NCBI GenBank assembly: GCA_045837725.1
Contig: JBEWZL010000041.1
Span: 1 to 64,000 of the forward strand
Length of the DNA: 64,000 nucleotides
Source of the DNA: Vermamoeba vermiformis
Lineage: Eukaryota; Tubulinea; Echinamoebida
Reading direction: 5' to 3'
The stretch's first letter is position 1; the number at the start of each line of letters is the position of its first letter. A program made the translations under genes and the position numbers. Below the pieces are notes generated by a model, which had not been told where the DNA came from, did not search any database, and saw only the letters and a program-made list of their open reading frames with translations. Positions 35,630 through 49,100 of the stretch are shown here, in pieces.

Positions 35630-36035
35630 TCTGAATAAGCAGGTTGGGGACTAGGTTTGGGACTCGATCCTGAAATTAGATCAGAGTCCCCAGTCCTGTT
35701 ATCGAAGCATTGCAAAATCTTGAAGATGATAATAATATCTTAAGCGTGACATCTATTTAAGAAAGCGATGTATGTCCGCCAACCCGAAATCAAGATCGGA
35801 TCTTATAGTCCGCAATGCTATTCTTCATAAGGTACCGGCTGCTGTGCTATTTCTGGTACAGAAAGGCAAACAAATAGCACATTTACGACAGAACCACTGT
35901 CGCGGCTGAGCTCAAGATTTTTGTCATTGGATTTTTTGTAATCGCTTTTGGCAACTTTTAACGGCGCTAAAGGACTTATTGTTGAACACGAGGAAAGTGC
36001 ATTAATTGCGGTTGTAAGAAATATTTAATTAGAAG
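35630..36035. other. Intergenic region rich in inverted repeats
   Basis: 406 bp between divergent genes. Holds three inverted repeats: GGGACTCGATC (35659-35669) with its near-perfect partner at 35679-35690; GTGCTATTT (35844-35852) with AAATAGCAC (35872-35880); and CGACAG (35886-35891) with CTGTCG (35897-35902) around a 5-nt loop. The GGGACT/AGTCCC word recurs four times. No ORF is supported. It could be a bidirectional promoter or a small structured RNA. Confidence 0.5.
35659..35690. repeat. Inverted repeat with GGGACT/AGTCCC arms
   Basis: Left arm GGGACTCGATC, right arm GATCAGAGTCCC, 9-nt spacer, one bulged base. Flanked by further GGGGACT and CAGTCC copies at 35647-35652 and 35691-35696. 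Confidence 0.6.
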
Positions 36036-38410
36036 ATGAGCCAGATGTCAAAGCAGTAAGTTGACATTCGGATCAGATGTTTATTGGAATATCGATAAAA
36101 TATTAAATCAATGCAAAAATGATACGTAGAATTGCATAGGATTAACTTCGCGTGTTTTCAGATTATCGATCCGTGACAGAATTGCTTTCTTTGCGAAGAT
36201 TGAATCAGAACGCGCTGAAAAGCAAGGTAATAATTGACGAAAATTTTGATTATATATTAGAGACTTTATTTCAATCAAGTATAGCGACTGAATCTAGATT
36301 TTTTTGTGAGCCAGAAATTGCGCTTGCCTTCTAGGACTTTGATTACAAAATCTATAGGTTTAATATATTTATCAAAGGGGGTCAATGGAATAAAGGGGTT
36401 ACAATCGTTAAAGACAACGATCTGCCCAAATCCGTCTCTGCACCTCAAATAAAGACGACTGCTGTCACCTCTCCCCGTGATAATAAGATCATTAAAGTGA
36501 ATGAGTCAGTAGCAGTACCTAAACCCGCGGAACCAACTGTAACAGCGCAATCCGCTCAAATTTCTACGCCAGCTCAAAATAGCAACACAACTGCCCCTCT
36601 TCAAACAAATGAAAGCAGCTCAAATGCACCTAGAGTATTTACCAGAAAAATTGATATCGAAACTCCAACAATCACACCACAATCAGCAACGAAGGTCAGC
36701 ATCTCAGATGAAGATGTGGACAAGTTAATCGATCAAGTGCTTGAAAAGCAAAAAGAAAATAAGCCCGACGAAGATAATGTATCAATCACGTATAAGGCGC
36801 CTTCCTTAGTCACTTTGAAGCTAAATACGGGAACAGGCCCGGCAACCGATCCAAATCCACCCGTTTCTGTTCCTATGACAACCTTAGTCCCAAATAGCGC
36901 CGCACAAAACAATACATCCTCTCCTATAATATCTAAGAACGTCGTTTCAGTTGCAGTCCCAGCTGTAAATTCAGGACCGGCTAGAGTTTTGGGGTACGTA
37001 AATTTTAAACTCATATAATATAGTCCTCGAGGTTTTTAATACTCTTAAAAATCATAAAATATTATAGAAGTACGGGAGATATTAATATTTTGATTAGCCA
37101 CGGAAAACAGCCTTCGTTGCAAGATGTACAGCAAGCTATCAAGAAAACACAGTTACAAAAGGCTGAATCGCAAATCCAACGAGAGCAAAGGCAAAAATTT
37201 ATTAATTTACCAGATCAACCGTAAGTGGCGTTAATTACAAATTCAAAGAAACCCGGGATCTGATTTGGACCAACTAATTTTTCGTACCGCTTGAACAATT
37301 ATTTATTCTGTTGTTTAGTCGTACCGGGCGTAGATTATCCAAAGCAGAACGTAAAGAATTTCGTCAAACGAGGCGCAATACTGTCGTGGACCAAAAAAGT
37401 CAAGTCGAATCTCGGATCAACGAGTTCATTAAGACCTTGCAGACGTTTGAACGTTTGGTAAGTTCGCTGCATCCATATTTTATATTTCAGTAGGATTCAT
37501 AGTGCATTTTGACCAAGATCTAACGAGATCTATTAGTTGGACAAAGAACGAGAAGAAACTCGAGCCGTTGTTGGCCGCTTAGAACTTGTCACCGGATTAT
37601 TGGCGCTAGCAAATACTGAAATGGATAATATGAAACTTAGCATTGATAAGCTCGTCGAAGAGCATAAAAAATCTTCCAACAAAGGTAAGAACGGATCTAA
37701 TTTAAATTTCAACCTTGATTTGGTTTATCGTTTATAATATTAATTATTGGTATGAGTTCTATTTTCATATGGAATATATGAATATTAAATATTGACAGTG
37801 TTATCTAACGCATCTAAAATTAGATCCGGACTTCAACAACAGTTTGACGACATTCCAAGACCAGTTTTGGAAATTTAGACATAATTTTGACGTTCAAGTA
37901 GCAAAATCAACAAAAGAATTGCGAAGCCAAGACGGTGATAGTTTGGCGAGAGGATCTGCTGCAATTACACCGTCACAAGCCCAAGCATTAAATAACGCTA
38001 ATAATGCGAACAATAATGCTACAAATATACCTAATGCACCACCAGCACCGAGCTTCAAATCAATTGATCAAAAAACTGGAAAATTATCGGTTACTCCATT
38101 TTCAGGTATTTATTTATCTTATTTACTATTTGTTAAATATAGCCTCTATTATTGCAAGTATGAACGCCTATTATGTTGTAAATTACTCAAGTTTATTTTG
38201 TTAGCGTTCTTGGAGCAGATCCAGAAAGGCGTTGCGTTGAAGAAGACGGAGTACGAAAACATGCGCAAAGAAAAAGAAGAAAGTATGAAACGATCGCTTA
38301 ATGTCGCTGATTCATTAGGCGCGTTGTTGAAAGAGGCGTTGGACTCGCGACAAATGTATTTAGAAGCCATGTCATCGAGCGACGAAGAAGAACGAGAAGC
38401 AGATTGGTAA
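36036..38410 (+). CDS. Ser/Pro/Thr-rich protein with coiled coils, function unknown
   Basis: 542 aa; exons 36036-36055, 36162-36226, 36378-36993, 37068-37220, 37319-37457, 37537-37684, 37824-38105, 38205-38410, all in phase. Not recognised. About residues 30-230 are disordered (runs such as TPAQNSNTTAPLQTNES). Then charged helices with heptad spacing: LQDVQQAIKKTQLQKAESQI, QVESRINEFIKTLQTFERL, ELVTGLLALANTEMDNMKLS and KGVALKKTEYENMRKEKEES. An Asn/Ala-rich linker (NNANNANNNATNIPNAPPAP) separates the last two, and the protein ends in an acidic SSSDEEEREADW. The layout suits a subunit of a coiled-coil complex. The first intron donor follows only seven codons. Confidence 0.75.
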
Positions 38411-38484
38411 AAAAAATGTAGGACCATTAAAACTCTTTATGTACAATAATACTAGTATTTACATATATATGATGATTGTTATTA

Positions 38485-40187
38485 TTATTTATGTTGCGTT
38501 GCAAACAAATCAGGCGAGCAACTGAATTCCAAATCGCTCTGAGAATTTTGCTGCGATGATAATTTCGATTTTTGCGACGGTTCTGAATTCTCATTTTTTA
38601 AACTAGCGTCATCTGGCTTAGCACTTCGAATAGCACTTCTTTGACTTCGTTGAGTCACTTGGTTCATATTCGTAGACGGGGCTGTCAAATAAATGAACGG
38701 AGATGAGTTGAGATTTCCCGAACAATTCTCCGAAGACTCCGTTTGCGTTGTTAAATCTTCAAAATTCCTGGCAATATCTTCGTTACTACAGTTTAATTCC
38801 TCGTGATTTGACTGCTTTTCATCTTGAGTTTCAACGTAGATGAACGGTGATGACATTGAAAGTTTTTGCGAGTCCATTAATTGACTGATTCGTGATCCTT
38901 TGCTATTATTAAACTTTTTCTGCGTAAATGTTGCCGGTGTCAAGCCTGGCGTTGCTTGTGTAGGATTATATACAAATGGTGAACTACCTAAACTGTCGTA
39001 ACTGTTCTTCAATTTGCTTTTCGCAGTCGAATGTTGTGTTGGATGTATCTGCGTGTGATTATATGACATTGTTAATGCAAACGGCGAACTAGCAATATCG
39101 TCGCTTGATCCGTTCAGTGAACCATTTGCATCCTTGTCTTTTGATTGGTCAGCGTTCGTCGAGGGAGCTAACGATTGATAAACAAATGGTGATGAAAAAT
39201 CGTCCAATAGCACATCAGATTCATTCTTTGCTTCGTTTTCTTTCTCGTCGAAAGCTTCCAAACCAAAACTTTCATCATTGTGGTGATGATCAATAAATGA
39301 TTCGTTGATGTTATTGTACGTAATAATGCTTTGTTGTTCTCTAGGAGACGAGTCGTAAATAAACGCTTCGATTCTCTTGATGACAGGCTTTCGAGGTTGT
39401 TTTGGTGCTGGTGGCAACATCGGCGAGGAAATTATGTCATCTTCTGGACGATTTTGCGGTTGTCTCTATCAGAAAAATCAGTTGTTATATCAATCCTATA
39501 TTAGGTTATTCGATTTGTTACAATAATAGTACACCGAACTTACTTGAGTCTGATCCCAATCGCACAAAGACTTGCGCAGTTTTTGAATCGTTCCAGCTGT
39601 TTGAACGGAGCCTTTGATTTGAAGATGTTTCTTAATAGCATTGACTGTGACGTCTCGAGGTTGCTGCACGCGTTTGTTGGGCACATCTGACGGAGATCTA
39701 GGTCAGTGTTGCTCGTAATTGCAGGAAGTACTTACATTTGTGATTATTTTTGTTGGCTATTACTAAGGCTGGGTTAATATCGATGTATTTGGCTTGAGGA
39801 GCTGGATTTGGTTGCGGTTTTTCTGACTTGATGAAATCTAGCGATACTTTTTTCGATCCAACTAAAAATGTTGGTTTTGCCTTCGAATCATAGCCTAATT
39901 AAGGACGGATATTAGATTTTTGCAAATACATTTTAAAAACAGATCGAAAATTTGATCTGTCTTCAAAATCGATGAATTAGCCTATTAAGGCATTCAAAAA
40001 TTACCATAATTATTATGTGTAATTATTATAGTATTAACTTTCGCTTACCGACTAATGACGCTACAAAACTTGCTCGCGACACCGTCTTTTGCTTGCCGAT
40101 CGCGTTAGAATTCGGTTTGTATTTTTTATTCTGAGGATATCCATTGATATTCTCTTCGGAAATAACTTCAGCCTTCCTCTTGTGCAT
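38485..40187 (-). CDS. Disordered protein with repeated SSPF motifs
   Basis: 473 aa; exons 40187-40049, 39894-39736, 39686-39544, 39465-38485. Residues 100-147 form the only likely fold (VTVNAIKKHLQIKGSVQTAG, then IQKLRKSLCDW). The rest is disordered, with SSP motifs at regular intervals: SSPM 160, SSPR 186, and SSPF at 238, 273, 308, 352 and 401; four of the five SSPF copies continue V/I-Y or are close to it. Spacing is 35-49 residues. Ser-Pro sites suggest repeated phosphorylation by a proline-directed kinase such as CDK or MAPK, followed by docking of a phospho-reader. The last residues (DLEFSCSPDLFATQ) resemble a short interaction peptide. Nuclear function seems plausible from the basic N-terminus but is not shown. 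Confidence 0.75.
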
Positions 40188-40540
40188 TCATAACCTTCAA
40201 GAAATTCGCGGAATGGCCGATCGAGAGGCACTGCTCTTTTCTGTGTTTTCTGCGCTCGCCACTGTTTGTTGACCTAGGAATATCACCCACGTTCTAGATA
40301 TTGGTTTGCAACATCAAGGAATGTCTTTCATAGGGTAGGGTTGCTTCTTTCCGTATGATTTGTTGTACAGTCGCTAGCATACGCACGTGATATCAACAAG
40401 CCGCATTTGACTTATACGTACAAGAAGTGATCTTTACGGCATTGATCAGTCCGGAAGGTCAGCCGGTAAAAATCGCGGGGAACAGAGAAGGTTGATCGAC
40501 AGTTTTTTTATTTTTGAAAACTATCGACTTGAGACCACGA
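40188..40540. other. Intergenic, divergent promoters
   Basis: 353 bp between divergent genes (SSPF protein and UPF2). No gene supported; presumed bidirectional promoter. Confidence 0.45.
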
Positions 40541-43500
40541 ATGTCGCATCGCAATCGTGGTGGTGGCAGTAATTATCAGCCCAAAAACGATAATGTAAGG
40601 CAGTTTGGAAAGGTGTTGATCTGATCGATTCTCGTATTGATTCAAATTAACAGAAAAATCGGCAAAGTGGTGATAAAAAATGGGTAGCTAAGCCAGCAAC
40701 TAAAGTACGTGAATAATAATGCGGGAGAAAATAATTATTAATTTTTGAATTATTTTTAGCAAGATGAGGCTGTCCGTAAGAAAGAGGACGAAGACCGAAA
40801 GAAAAAAGAAGAAGAGGAAAAATTAAAAGCAATTGAGGAAGAGAAAAAGCGTAAAGAAGAAGAGGAGCGAAAAAAACAAGAGGAAGAGGTATTTTTTTTT
40901 CATCTGCTTGTGGATGCCTTCTACACGCACAAAAAATTACCTATAAATATGAGCAAATTATTAATAATATTTTACGCAAATTTCTTTCTGAATTTTTGGA
41001 CCAACGAATCTGCCACAAATCGATCTTACTATAATCTTATTATCAGGAACGTAAACGAGAAGAAGAGGAGCGCAAACGTTTAGAAGAAGAGCAAAAATTG
41101 CGCGAGGAGCAAGAAAAACGTCAAAAAGAGCGTCAAGAAATTCGAAAAGCCAATTTAGAGGCTGCCGCTGGAAAACGACCTAGTAAGTACCAATTCTTAA
41201 TTATAGCCTTATTATATAGCTAACATATATTGTCTTAGATGAATCGTTTTTCAAAGCACTCGACGCTAGCATTAAGAAAAATTCAACGTTCATTAAAAAA
41301 TTGCAAACTAAATTGACCGAGGAGAACAAAGACGCGTTGATTAAAGAACTCAAGACCTTAAATATGAACCGATTTATAGGCGAGGTCATTCAATCGATCA
41401 CTCAAGCTCCTTTGAAAGCAGCTGACTGCGATACTGCATTCAAGGTACAAACAAAATCTTGATCCAGATCCACAAACAATTTTTTTTAAAATTCCGTGCT
41501 GTAAATGTCTAATTACCTAATTTGGCAGGTCATTTCAACGTTCCATCAATTATACGCTGAATTTTCAACGGATATTATTCCAGCGCTCGTGAAGACTTTC
41601 CACGCTGAAAAAGAAAACCTCATCAAAGCGCGCTCATTATTGCGTCTATTAACCGAGTTGTATATCTATGGCGTATATAACGATCATACAATTGTCTTGG
41701 ATATTGTCAAGCAAATCGTCGTAAGTACCAAAACCTTGATCCAGATAATGTTAGTAGATTTAATAATGTACGAACTATTAACAGGAAAACCGCGATAAAA
41801 TGAGCCATAATTTGTCACTGATGGTCGGATTTGTGCGTTACGGACTTGAATTATTGGGCATTCAGAACAAGGCTGAAAACACAGTCAGACCTGAGCCTGG
41901 TCAAGAAGAATCGAAGCGCGAAGAGGCGGAAAATATCGTGCCTGCCAACGTACGCGAAATATTTACTAAATTAGTCGACTCGTATTATACTCGAGCCAGC
42001 AACTACTTGCTAAAGGAGCACCAGGTAACATTTTTCACAATAACTTTTGTCAGCCAAAACTGACTTTCTTTCGCAGGCTCTTCGTGCCAAAGAACGAGAA
42101 AATCGTGAAACTCAACAGAATAAAGGCGAGTTGAGCAAAGAAACTCAAGAGGAGTACAGCAAGATGAGACAAGCGTACGACAAGGTCTTAGCTAACGTGA
42201 TGAGGTAAGAAGGAAATTTTATTTAGTATCGATTATAATATGTTATTTAGCTTGGCGGAGTTGCTGCAAAAGAACTTGCCGGCGCTGCCTGAAGAAGAAA
42301 GTACGACGAGAATTTCTGAAGTCTCCGTGACACTTGCTACTTTTTCAAAGGTCAGTAATCAACTCAAATGTTTTACAAGAACAGAAATTAATTAATGTCG
42401 TGTCATTTAGCCCGATGACTCGTACAAAGACGAGCCTCTTTGGGAAGATGAAGACCAACGGACATTTTATGAAGTTTATCCTGACTTGAAGGCACTCGTT
42501 CCTGGCCTATTGGACGATAAGCCTGCTGAAAAAGAAGACGAAAAAGAGCCTGAGAAAGAAGCTACAAAGCCCGCTGAAGAGAAAAAAGAAACCGACAAAC
42601 CCGCTGGATCTGAGAACAAAGACGAAACAGCCGCGCAACCTGTCGATAAATTTACCGAGTGGAAGAACAAGTGGCCGGCAAGCTGGACTCGCGAAACAAT
42701 CGACAAGACTGCCGTTGAATTCTGCGCGTTTAACAACAAGGCTAACAGAAAGAAGTTAGTCAAGGCCATGTTCACCGTGCACCGTTCGAAGTTGGATTGG
42801 TTGCCGTACTTTGGTCGATTGACTGCGACGTTAAATCAATATTGGAAGGATGTAGGTCCCAACCTCGTTAGTTTGGTAAGTATTATATTCCATTAGGCTC
42901 CGATGGTATGCCGCAAAAGTTTTCAAGATCTGACCTCGGACCCGGATCTACTTTCGGATCTAACGTGATTGTTTTTAGTTGGAAGATGAGTTCAAAGCAC
43001 TATACCAAGAAAAGAATCAAATTAATATCGAGACTAAAGTGAAGAACATTCGCTTCTTGTCTGAGCTCGTAAAGTTCAGGATCTGCCCAGTCACGACTAT
43101 TCTCCAGTGCCTGCGCATGTTATTAGACGACTTTGTCTATCATAACATTGATTTGGCTTGCAACTTGCTCGAAACTTGCGGTAGATTTTTATACCTGACA
43201 CCTGAATCTCACGTTCGCATCAACAATATGGTAAGTTGAAACACTAACTCTTGATCAAACGGTCTTTACCAAAAATGGAAATATTAATGACAAATACTTT
43301 GTAGCTTGAAATCTTTATGAGATTAAAGGCAACAAAGAACTTGGACGCACGTCAAAATAACTTGGTCGAGAACGCGTTCTTCAGCGTTAAGCCACCTGAA
43401 CGTCAAATCAAGCAAAAACAACGTCCTGTTATGCACGACTATATTCGAAAGTTGGTTTATGACGATTTGAACAAAGGATCCGTCAAGCTCGTGTTGAAAA

Positions 43501-45677
43501 AATTAAAGAAATTAAACTGGGCTGAAGACGAGGTAAATACATAACGATTTATAATATAATATGCATTAGTACTAATAATATTTAACTATTATAGGAGTAT
43601 ATTTTGAAGAAAATGTACAAGATCTACAAGGGCAAGTTCAGCAATATTCATTTGATTGCTAGTCTCGTCTCTAGTCTCAGCAAACATCACCCAATCTTCG
43701 CTATTAAGTTCGTTGATACTTTATTGGAAGATATTCGTGAGGGACTTGAAGTAAGTTCGAAAAGCTAACGGGATCAGATCTTTCTTTTTTTTTGTAACGA
43801 ATTTCCTTTTTAGGAAAATGATTTCAATAGCCATCAAAGACTCGTTATGAACGTTAAGTTATTGGGCGAGTTATATAACTATCGATTGATTGAAAATCAA
43901 ATCGTTTTCGATACTTTGTACACGTTCATTGCTTTTGGTCACGGTAAGTCCCAACTATTACCAAATAAGGAAATAATCGCTAAAATTATCAATTTTATTC
44001 AGCCACCGAAGAAGAAATGAACGAACTTGACCCGCCAGATGAAACTTTTAGAATCCGATTAGTATGCACTTTGCTCGAAACCTGCGGTCAATATTTTTCA
44101 AAGGGCGCTACCAAAGAAAAACTCGATCGATTTTTGGTCTATTTTCAGCGCTACGCATTGAGCAAGGGCGATAATGTCTCGCAGGCCTTGTGGTTCACTA
44201 TCGACGATCGGTTCGACGAGTTGAGGCCTCGTATGCAAAGATTTACGACTATGCAAGAGGCTAATGATGCTATTGCTGCCATTGAAAAAAGTAAGTCTTT
44301 AGAACGAGACTGGATCTGATCTGATCGACATCCGGATGTTACAAAACGTTCTTTAATTTCCTCCGCAGCTTAAACTAACATCTTATTATCCTATTTGAAA
44401 TGATGTATTAATAATTTTATTGTAGGTATTGTCGCAACACTAGGCCAGCATTCCGTACCTTTCGATCTGGTCAACTCGGCTCCTGTAAGTACAACCCGAG
44501 TAAAGATTCGAAATGAGGATAATACTAAGATATCTTATAGTATAAGATCAAGAGCGTTGATGAAAGCGGTGCCCACCAAGCGGGTCAAGAAGAGGAAGAC
44601 GAAGATGACGAGAGAAAGCGCGATCTGGAAGACGAGCACGGAGACCCTGTCGAACAAGAAGATGACTATGCTGATAGTCTTCAATTCGACGAGGAGAGCG
44701 GAGAAGAAGAAGAAGAGGAAGAAGAAGACGGTACGTAATAACGAAATTTCCGGAAAAACGAACATCAATTTTTATTAATTTTAGTTTTACGCGTACTTAC
44801 TTCTTCATTTAGAAGACGAAGACTTGGTTGATTATAACGGACCTGCAGACCCAAAGAAGGTGCCTGAAGACGACGTAAGCTCATGAGTTCTAGCAAGATG
44901 TGGGATCCGAAAAATTAACGTTGGTTTTGTTAGGAATTCCTTCGTGAGCTCGAAATGATGGTCTCTGAATCACGTGAAGTTCGTAGACTCGATACTTCTG
45001 GCATGGATCGCGCCTTGCCTCAACTCCGAAGTATGTACATCCGAGATCACCTTTGAATTTTTTTAAATCAACCGGATCCGCTTTTAGCTAGTGGTTAACC
45101 ATCATTTTTTTATGATTATAGAGAAAGCTAAGAATATTGAGAACGAAGAAAAAGTTCAAGCAGATTCAGATCACCGCGTCTTCCAGGTCTTGCTCAAACG
45201 TGGTCCTAAGCAACAAGTCGCGCAGTTGGCTATTCCTGCTGACTCAAAATTAGCTCGAAATCAATTGCAGAAAGATGAAGAAGAGCTTGAAGAACAAAAA
45301 GAAATTAAACGACTCGTGTTGCAGTACGCGCAAAGTGCCGAGACCGAAGAAGAGGCCGACAGCAAAAACAAGGTACTTAATTGGCTTTATAATAGTATAT
45401 AATACGAGAATAATACTATATACGACATGGTTTAAGATCTGGTGCTAATATTTGAGTTAAGAAAAAGCCGCGTACCGTGCAGATCACGCTTGGTCAGACA
45501 CCTTACATGGAAGGTAAAACTGCTACTACTCCTCAAAGTCCTTCACAAGGACAAGGCCCACAACGTGGAGGATATAATCAAGTTGGAAGAGGTCGTGGAG
45601 GTCGTGGAGCATACAAGTAAGATCCGGATCAACAATTTAATAATACTCGATCTAAATGATTGTTTAGCCGCCGTTAA
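40541..45677 (+). CDS. UPF2: UPF2, nonsense-mediated mRNA decay factor
   Basis: 1,192 aa in 22 exons: 40541-40594, 40654-40704, 40760-40888, 41047-41182, 41239-41444, 41529-41720, 41785-42024, 42077-42204, 42251-42350, 42411-42875, 42979-43230, 43305-43532, 43595-43750, 43814-43943, 44003-44290, 44426-44484, 44541-44730, 44813-44874, 44934-45030, 45122-45372, 45462-45616, 45668-45677. UPF2 bridges UPF1 and UPF3 on mRNAs with premature stops. After a Lys/Glu-rich coiled coil come three MIF4G domains: first SFFKALDASIKKNSTFIKKL, second with KANRKKLVKAMFTVHRSKLD and LACNLLETCGRFLYLTPESH, third with LGELYNYRLIENQIVFDTLY and IRLVCTLLETCGQYFSKGAT (UPF3-binding). An acidic stretch, the UPF1-binding segment (EEFLRELEMMVSESREVRRL-type) and an RG-rich end (GRGRGGRGAYNRR) complete it. 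Length is between yeast and human UPF2. Gene symbol given on strong family match. Confidence 0.96.
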
Positions 45678-46131
45678 TTTGAGAATGCAGTGCAACAATA
45701 TTATGAGTTGAATATTGCAACATATAATCTCTTACGAGAACTTACTTGAGCGGGCAACAAGGAAAAGGCGGATTCGGATGCGTAAGATAACCAATCTTTG
45801 CGAAGCAAAGAAAAACCTTCTCAAGAGCCTTATAACCTTATTGCACCGCTAATTCTTTTGCAACCTATAATACAATAAATTTGGATTAAAACTTCAACGG
45901 GCCTTTTTTTTTTGATGAAGATCAAGCTCGATCTGCAAACCATTTTATCAAATAAAATATTTATTAATTTTTTATTGTAAAGATATTCAGTTCATTAATG
46001 GAACGAAGGCGAAGAGCAGTATGACCCGAAAAAAAGTACGTTTTCCCGTTTCAAGAACAGAATCTTCTTTTTTTTTGTGATTCTGGTTAATTAATCTAAC
46101 ACTAATTATTCGAAAGAGCACCACAAGTCTC
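45678..46131. other. Intergenic region
   Basis: 454 bp between two plus-strand genes. A likely polyadenylation signal (AATAAA) for UPF2 lies near 45884-45889. No gene supported. Confidence 0.5.
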
Positions 46132-49100
46132 ATGTCTGGTCGGAATAAACGTACGCGACCTGAAGACGGGAGCACTCCGGATCCAAATGCTCAACCCAAA
46201 AAGAAGGCAAGGAAGGAAAACAATTTATTCGCCATCTTGCACGACGAACTTATTATTGATATTTTAATATCCGTTCCCGTTGAGCAATTAGGTACGGTCT
46301 ATTTATTTTTTAATTTTGGTTAAAAATTAATAATTCTTTTTTGCAGCGACTATCGCCGTAGTTTGCAAGAGATGGAACACGCAGTTGATTAAACAAGAAT
46401 ATTGGAAGAAAAAAACGTTAATTACGTGGAAAACTTCACTTTCAGACGTTGACCGAGACAACTCCGGATCTTTGCGCATTGATAGGACGAAATTATTTGT
46501 TCCAACGCTACGGGGTTCGTAAAATAACGATGTTTATGAAAATCTAACTCAACGTTATTGTACAGTTTCTGTCACCAACCAAGAAATGATTGATTGGCGC
46601 CGCTACTTCAAGATCAGGTAATTTTTTTTGAGCACTACGACTGATTTCAAATTTAATTTATTATCATTTAGATCTATACTAGTTCATTTACGAGTGGCAA
46701 TTAAAGGGACTAGCATCAAAGCAGTGGATCTTGCTCAGATAGAAAGACCTCCAAAACAAAAAAAAGAGGAGCCTGAATTGACCATTGACAATGTGATGCG
46801 TCCATACCAGAAGCTAACTTCAAACTACTTTTTTCGAGTTAGTGTCCAAGGAGATCTTTCTTTACTTCAAAAGTTCTTTGAACTGGGTGTGGAATCTGCT
46901 CCAATTTTGAAGGGAGATAACCAGCACTTGATGACAATTGCCAAAAACCTGCTGGACTGTGCCAAACATACAGATTTTAGTGCCAAACATAGGGATTTTA
47001 TTGGAAAATATGCATTATAGTAAGTTTACAGTATTTTTTCATCAAACATTATTCAACGATTCATTGCAGCTATGCATCAAAATACTTTGAAGTTTGTCAA
47101 ATCTTTGCAAATGACCATGCAATGCATGGCAAATTGTTTGCAAAAGCCTGCAAGGTCTTTGCAATGCATGGCAGAGAAGGTAGCACTGGAGTCAGGCTGT
47201 TCAACTTACTGGTACAGCACATGGGGAATCTTGCTCTTTTAAGCAATGAAGATGATGAAGAAGATGAAGAGAGGAATGAAGCAACATTCTTTCAGTTTCG
47301 CCATTCAAAGACCGAAAAACCCATCATCAGGTGCCTGATTATTGAAAATCACTGGAAGTGTTGCACAAAGAGTAAGTACTGCAGTAACTATTGCACTAGT
47401 AAATTTTGCATGCAATTAAATGCATTTGTCGAATAGAATATGACGAAACTTTGGTTGACTTAATGGTCAAAACTTATAACAGCTCCAATGATCCTAAGCT
47501 TCAAGCAATATCTCTGGCCTTGTGTGATGTGTCTCAGACCATATCAAATCAATTACGTCCAACACTGATAAAGTGAGCTCAAAATCAATCCATTCAATCA
47601 ACTGACTTCAATCTAGACTTGCTTGCATGGCAACAAAACATTCTGATCGAAAGGTTGCATTTGCTGGCTATGTACTGTTGTGGAAGCAAGCAACTGCATT
47701 GGATGATGTGGAACTCAAGTGTGAAGTATTTCAAATTGCATTGGAAGCGATGGATAACTATCCTCAATCAATGTAAGTCTTTCATTTACTGTATATATAT
47801 GAGCACTAATGTTAGTGCAGATTGTTTTTGATCAACATTATCACGAGAATAGCTGGTGGCAGTGCTGATTTCATTTCTGATGCAATGCTGGCAGAACTAA
47901 ATGCGAAGATTTTGAAATACTTCAACTCAAGATTATGGATTTTTGTGGATGCTGACAATGTTAAGTCAAATGTATTCTTTGAGATGTGGAGATTAGGCCA
48001 TCTTTTCAAGGAACGATTTGAAAAGGTAAACTTTTGTTTTTCTGTTGAGCTAAGTGTTCAATCTAATTAATTTCTTTGCTAGTACCTACCAGAGTATGAG
48101 AAAGCATTAATACAAATGGCAATGGAAATTGGACAACAAGATGAAGATGAAGATTGTGTTCCAGTACTGTTTTCTGAGCAGATATTGCACCAGTACATGC
48201 AATTACGTAAGTGACTGCAAACTATGCTCAATTAGCTAATGAATTTCAGTTATTGCTTGCAAAGGAGATGCCTCAATTGAGTCAGCTGAAGAATTTGTTT
48301 CCAAAATTCTGACAAACAAACAGCAGTATAATGTACGAGAACCTTATTTCTGTGCTTTGTTTGGTGAGCAGCTGTTTTCACTGTTTAAAGAAGAACCAGA
48401 AGAACTATCAAGAATTACTAGAAAGATGGTCAAAATTTTTGATAAGAGATTGTTGGCTTGGGGGGCCAAGGAACTCATGATTGAATCTGAAAAAGATGAA
48501 TTCATGTATGTGCCATGGAGTGACAAGCAATTCAAGGCCATGCAGCAAACCAAAGAGTGCATTGATGATTGCAATGAGGAAGTAACGTTTATTTCCCACT
48601 ATTTTAACTCCCCACCTCGAAAATTGGTTATGGCAGAGACTGCTGAAGATCTTTACTTGATTAAGGCATGCAAAATGGATGTTCTCTCTTACAGTGCATA
48701 TACCACTGTGAAGGTAAGACAAAATCATTCTTAAACTCAATTTCAACTTTTTACTACCAGGGCTTCAATGAAATGATGACAAGTGTTTGCAAAACCCTGT
48801 TGGATAATCATGAAGTTATTCCAGAGGGAGGCATCCAGCCAGTGCTTCATCTCATGCTGGCACTCTATCGTGTCTCTGCTGAAAAAAAGCAATACCTACA
48901 AGTGGTGGTGGATCTATTTGAACGTTTGAAAGACAATTTGGCTCCTTTTCATAGAGACTATTACATTGCTATAATTATCCAAGAATTACTGCGTGAGCCA
49001 CAAACATACCCACTAAACATTCACTCCAAGGTAAGAGAACGACCATGTATCATCGGCTCTTGCTAACAAAACCTCTTTAATAGCTAGTTGAATTCTACTT

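Noticed and set aside
40760-41182. Lys/Glu-rich stretch as a separate low-complexity protein
   Set aside because: Splices in phase into the first MIF4G domain of UPF2, where such a charged coil is normal.
44535-44778. Open frames on both strands over the GAA/GAC-rich exon
   Set aside because: Shadows of the acidic UPF2 segment.
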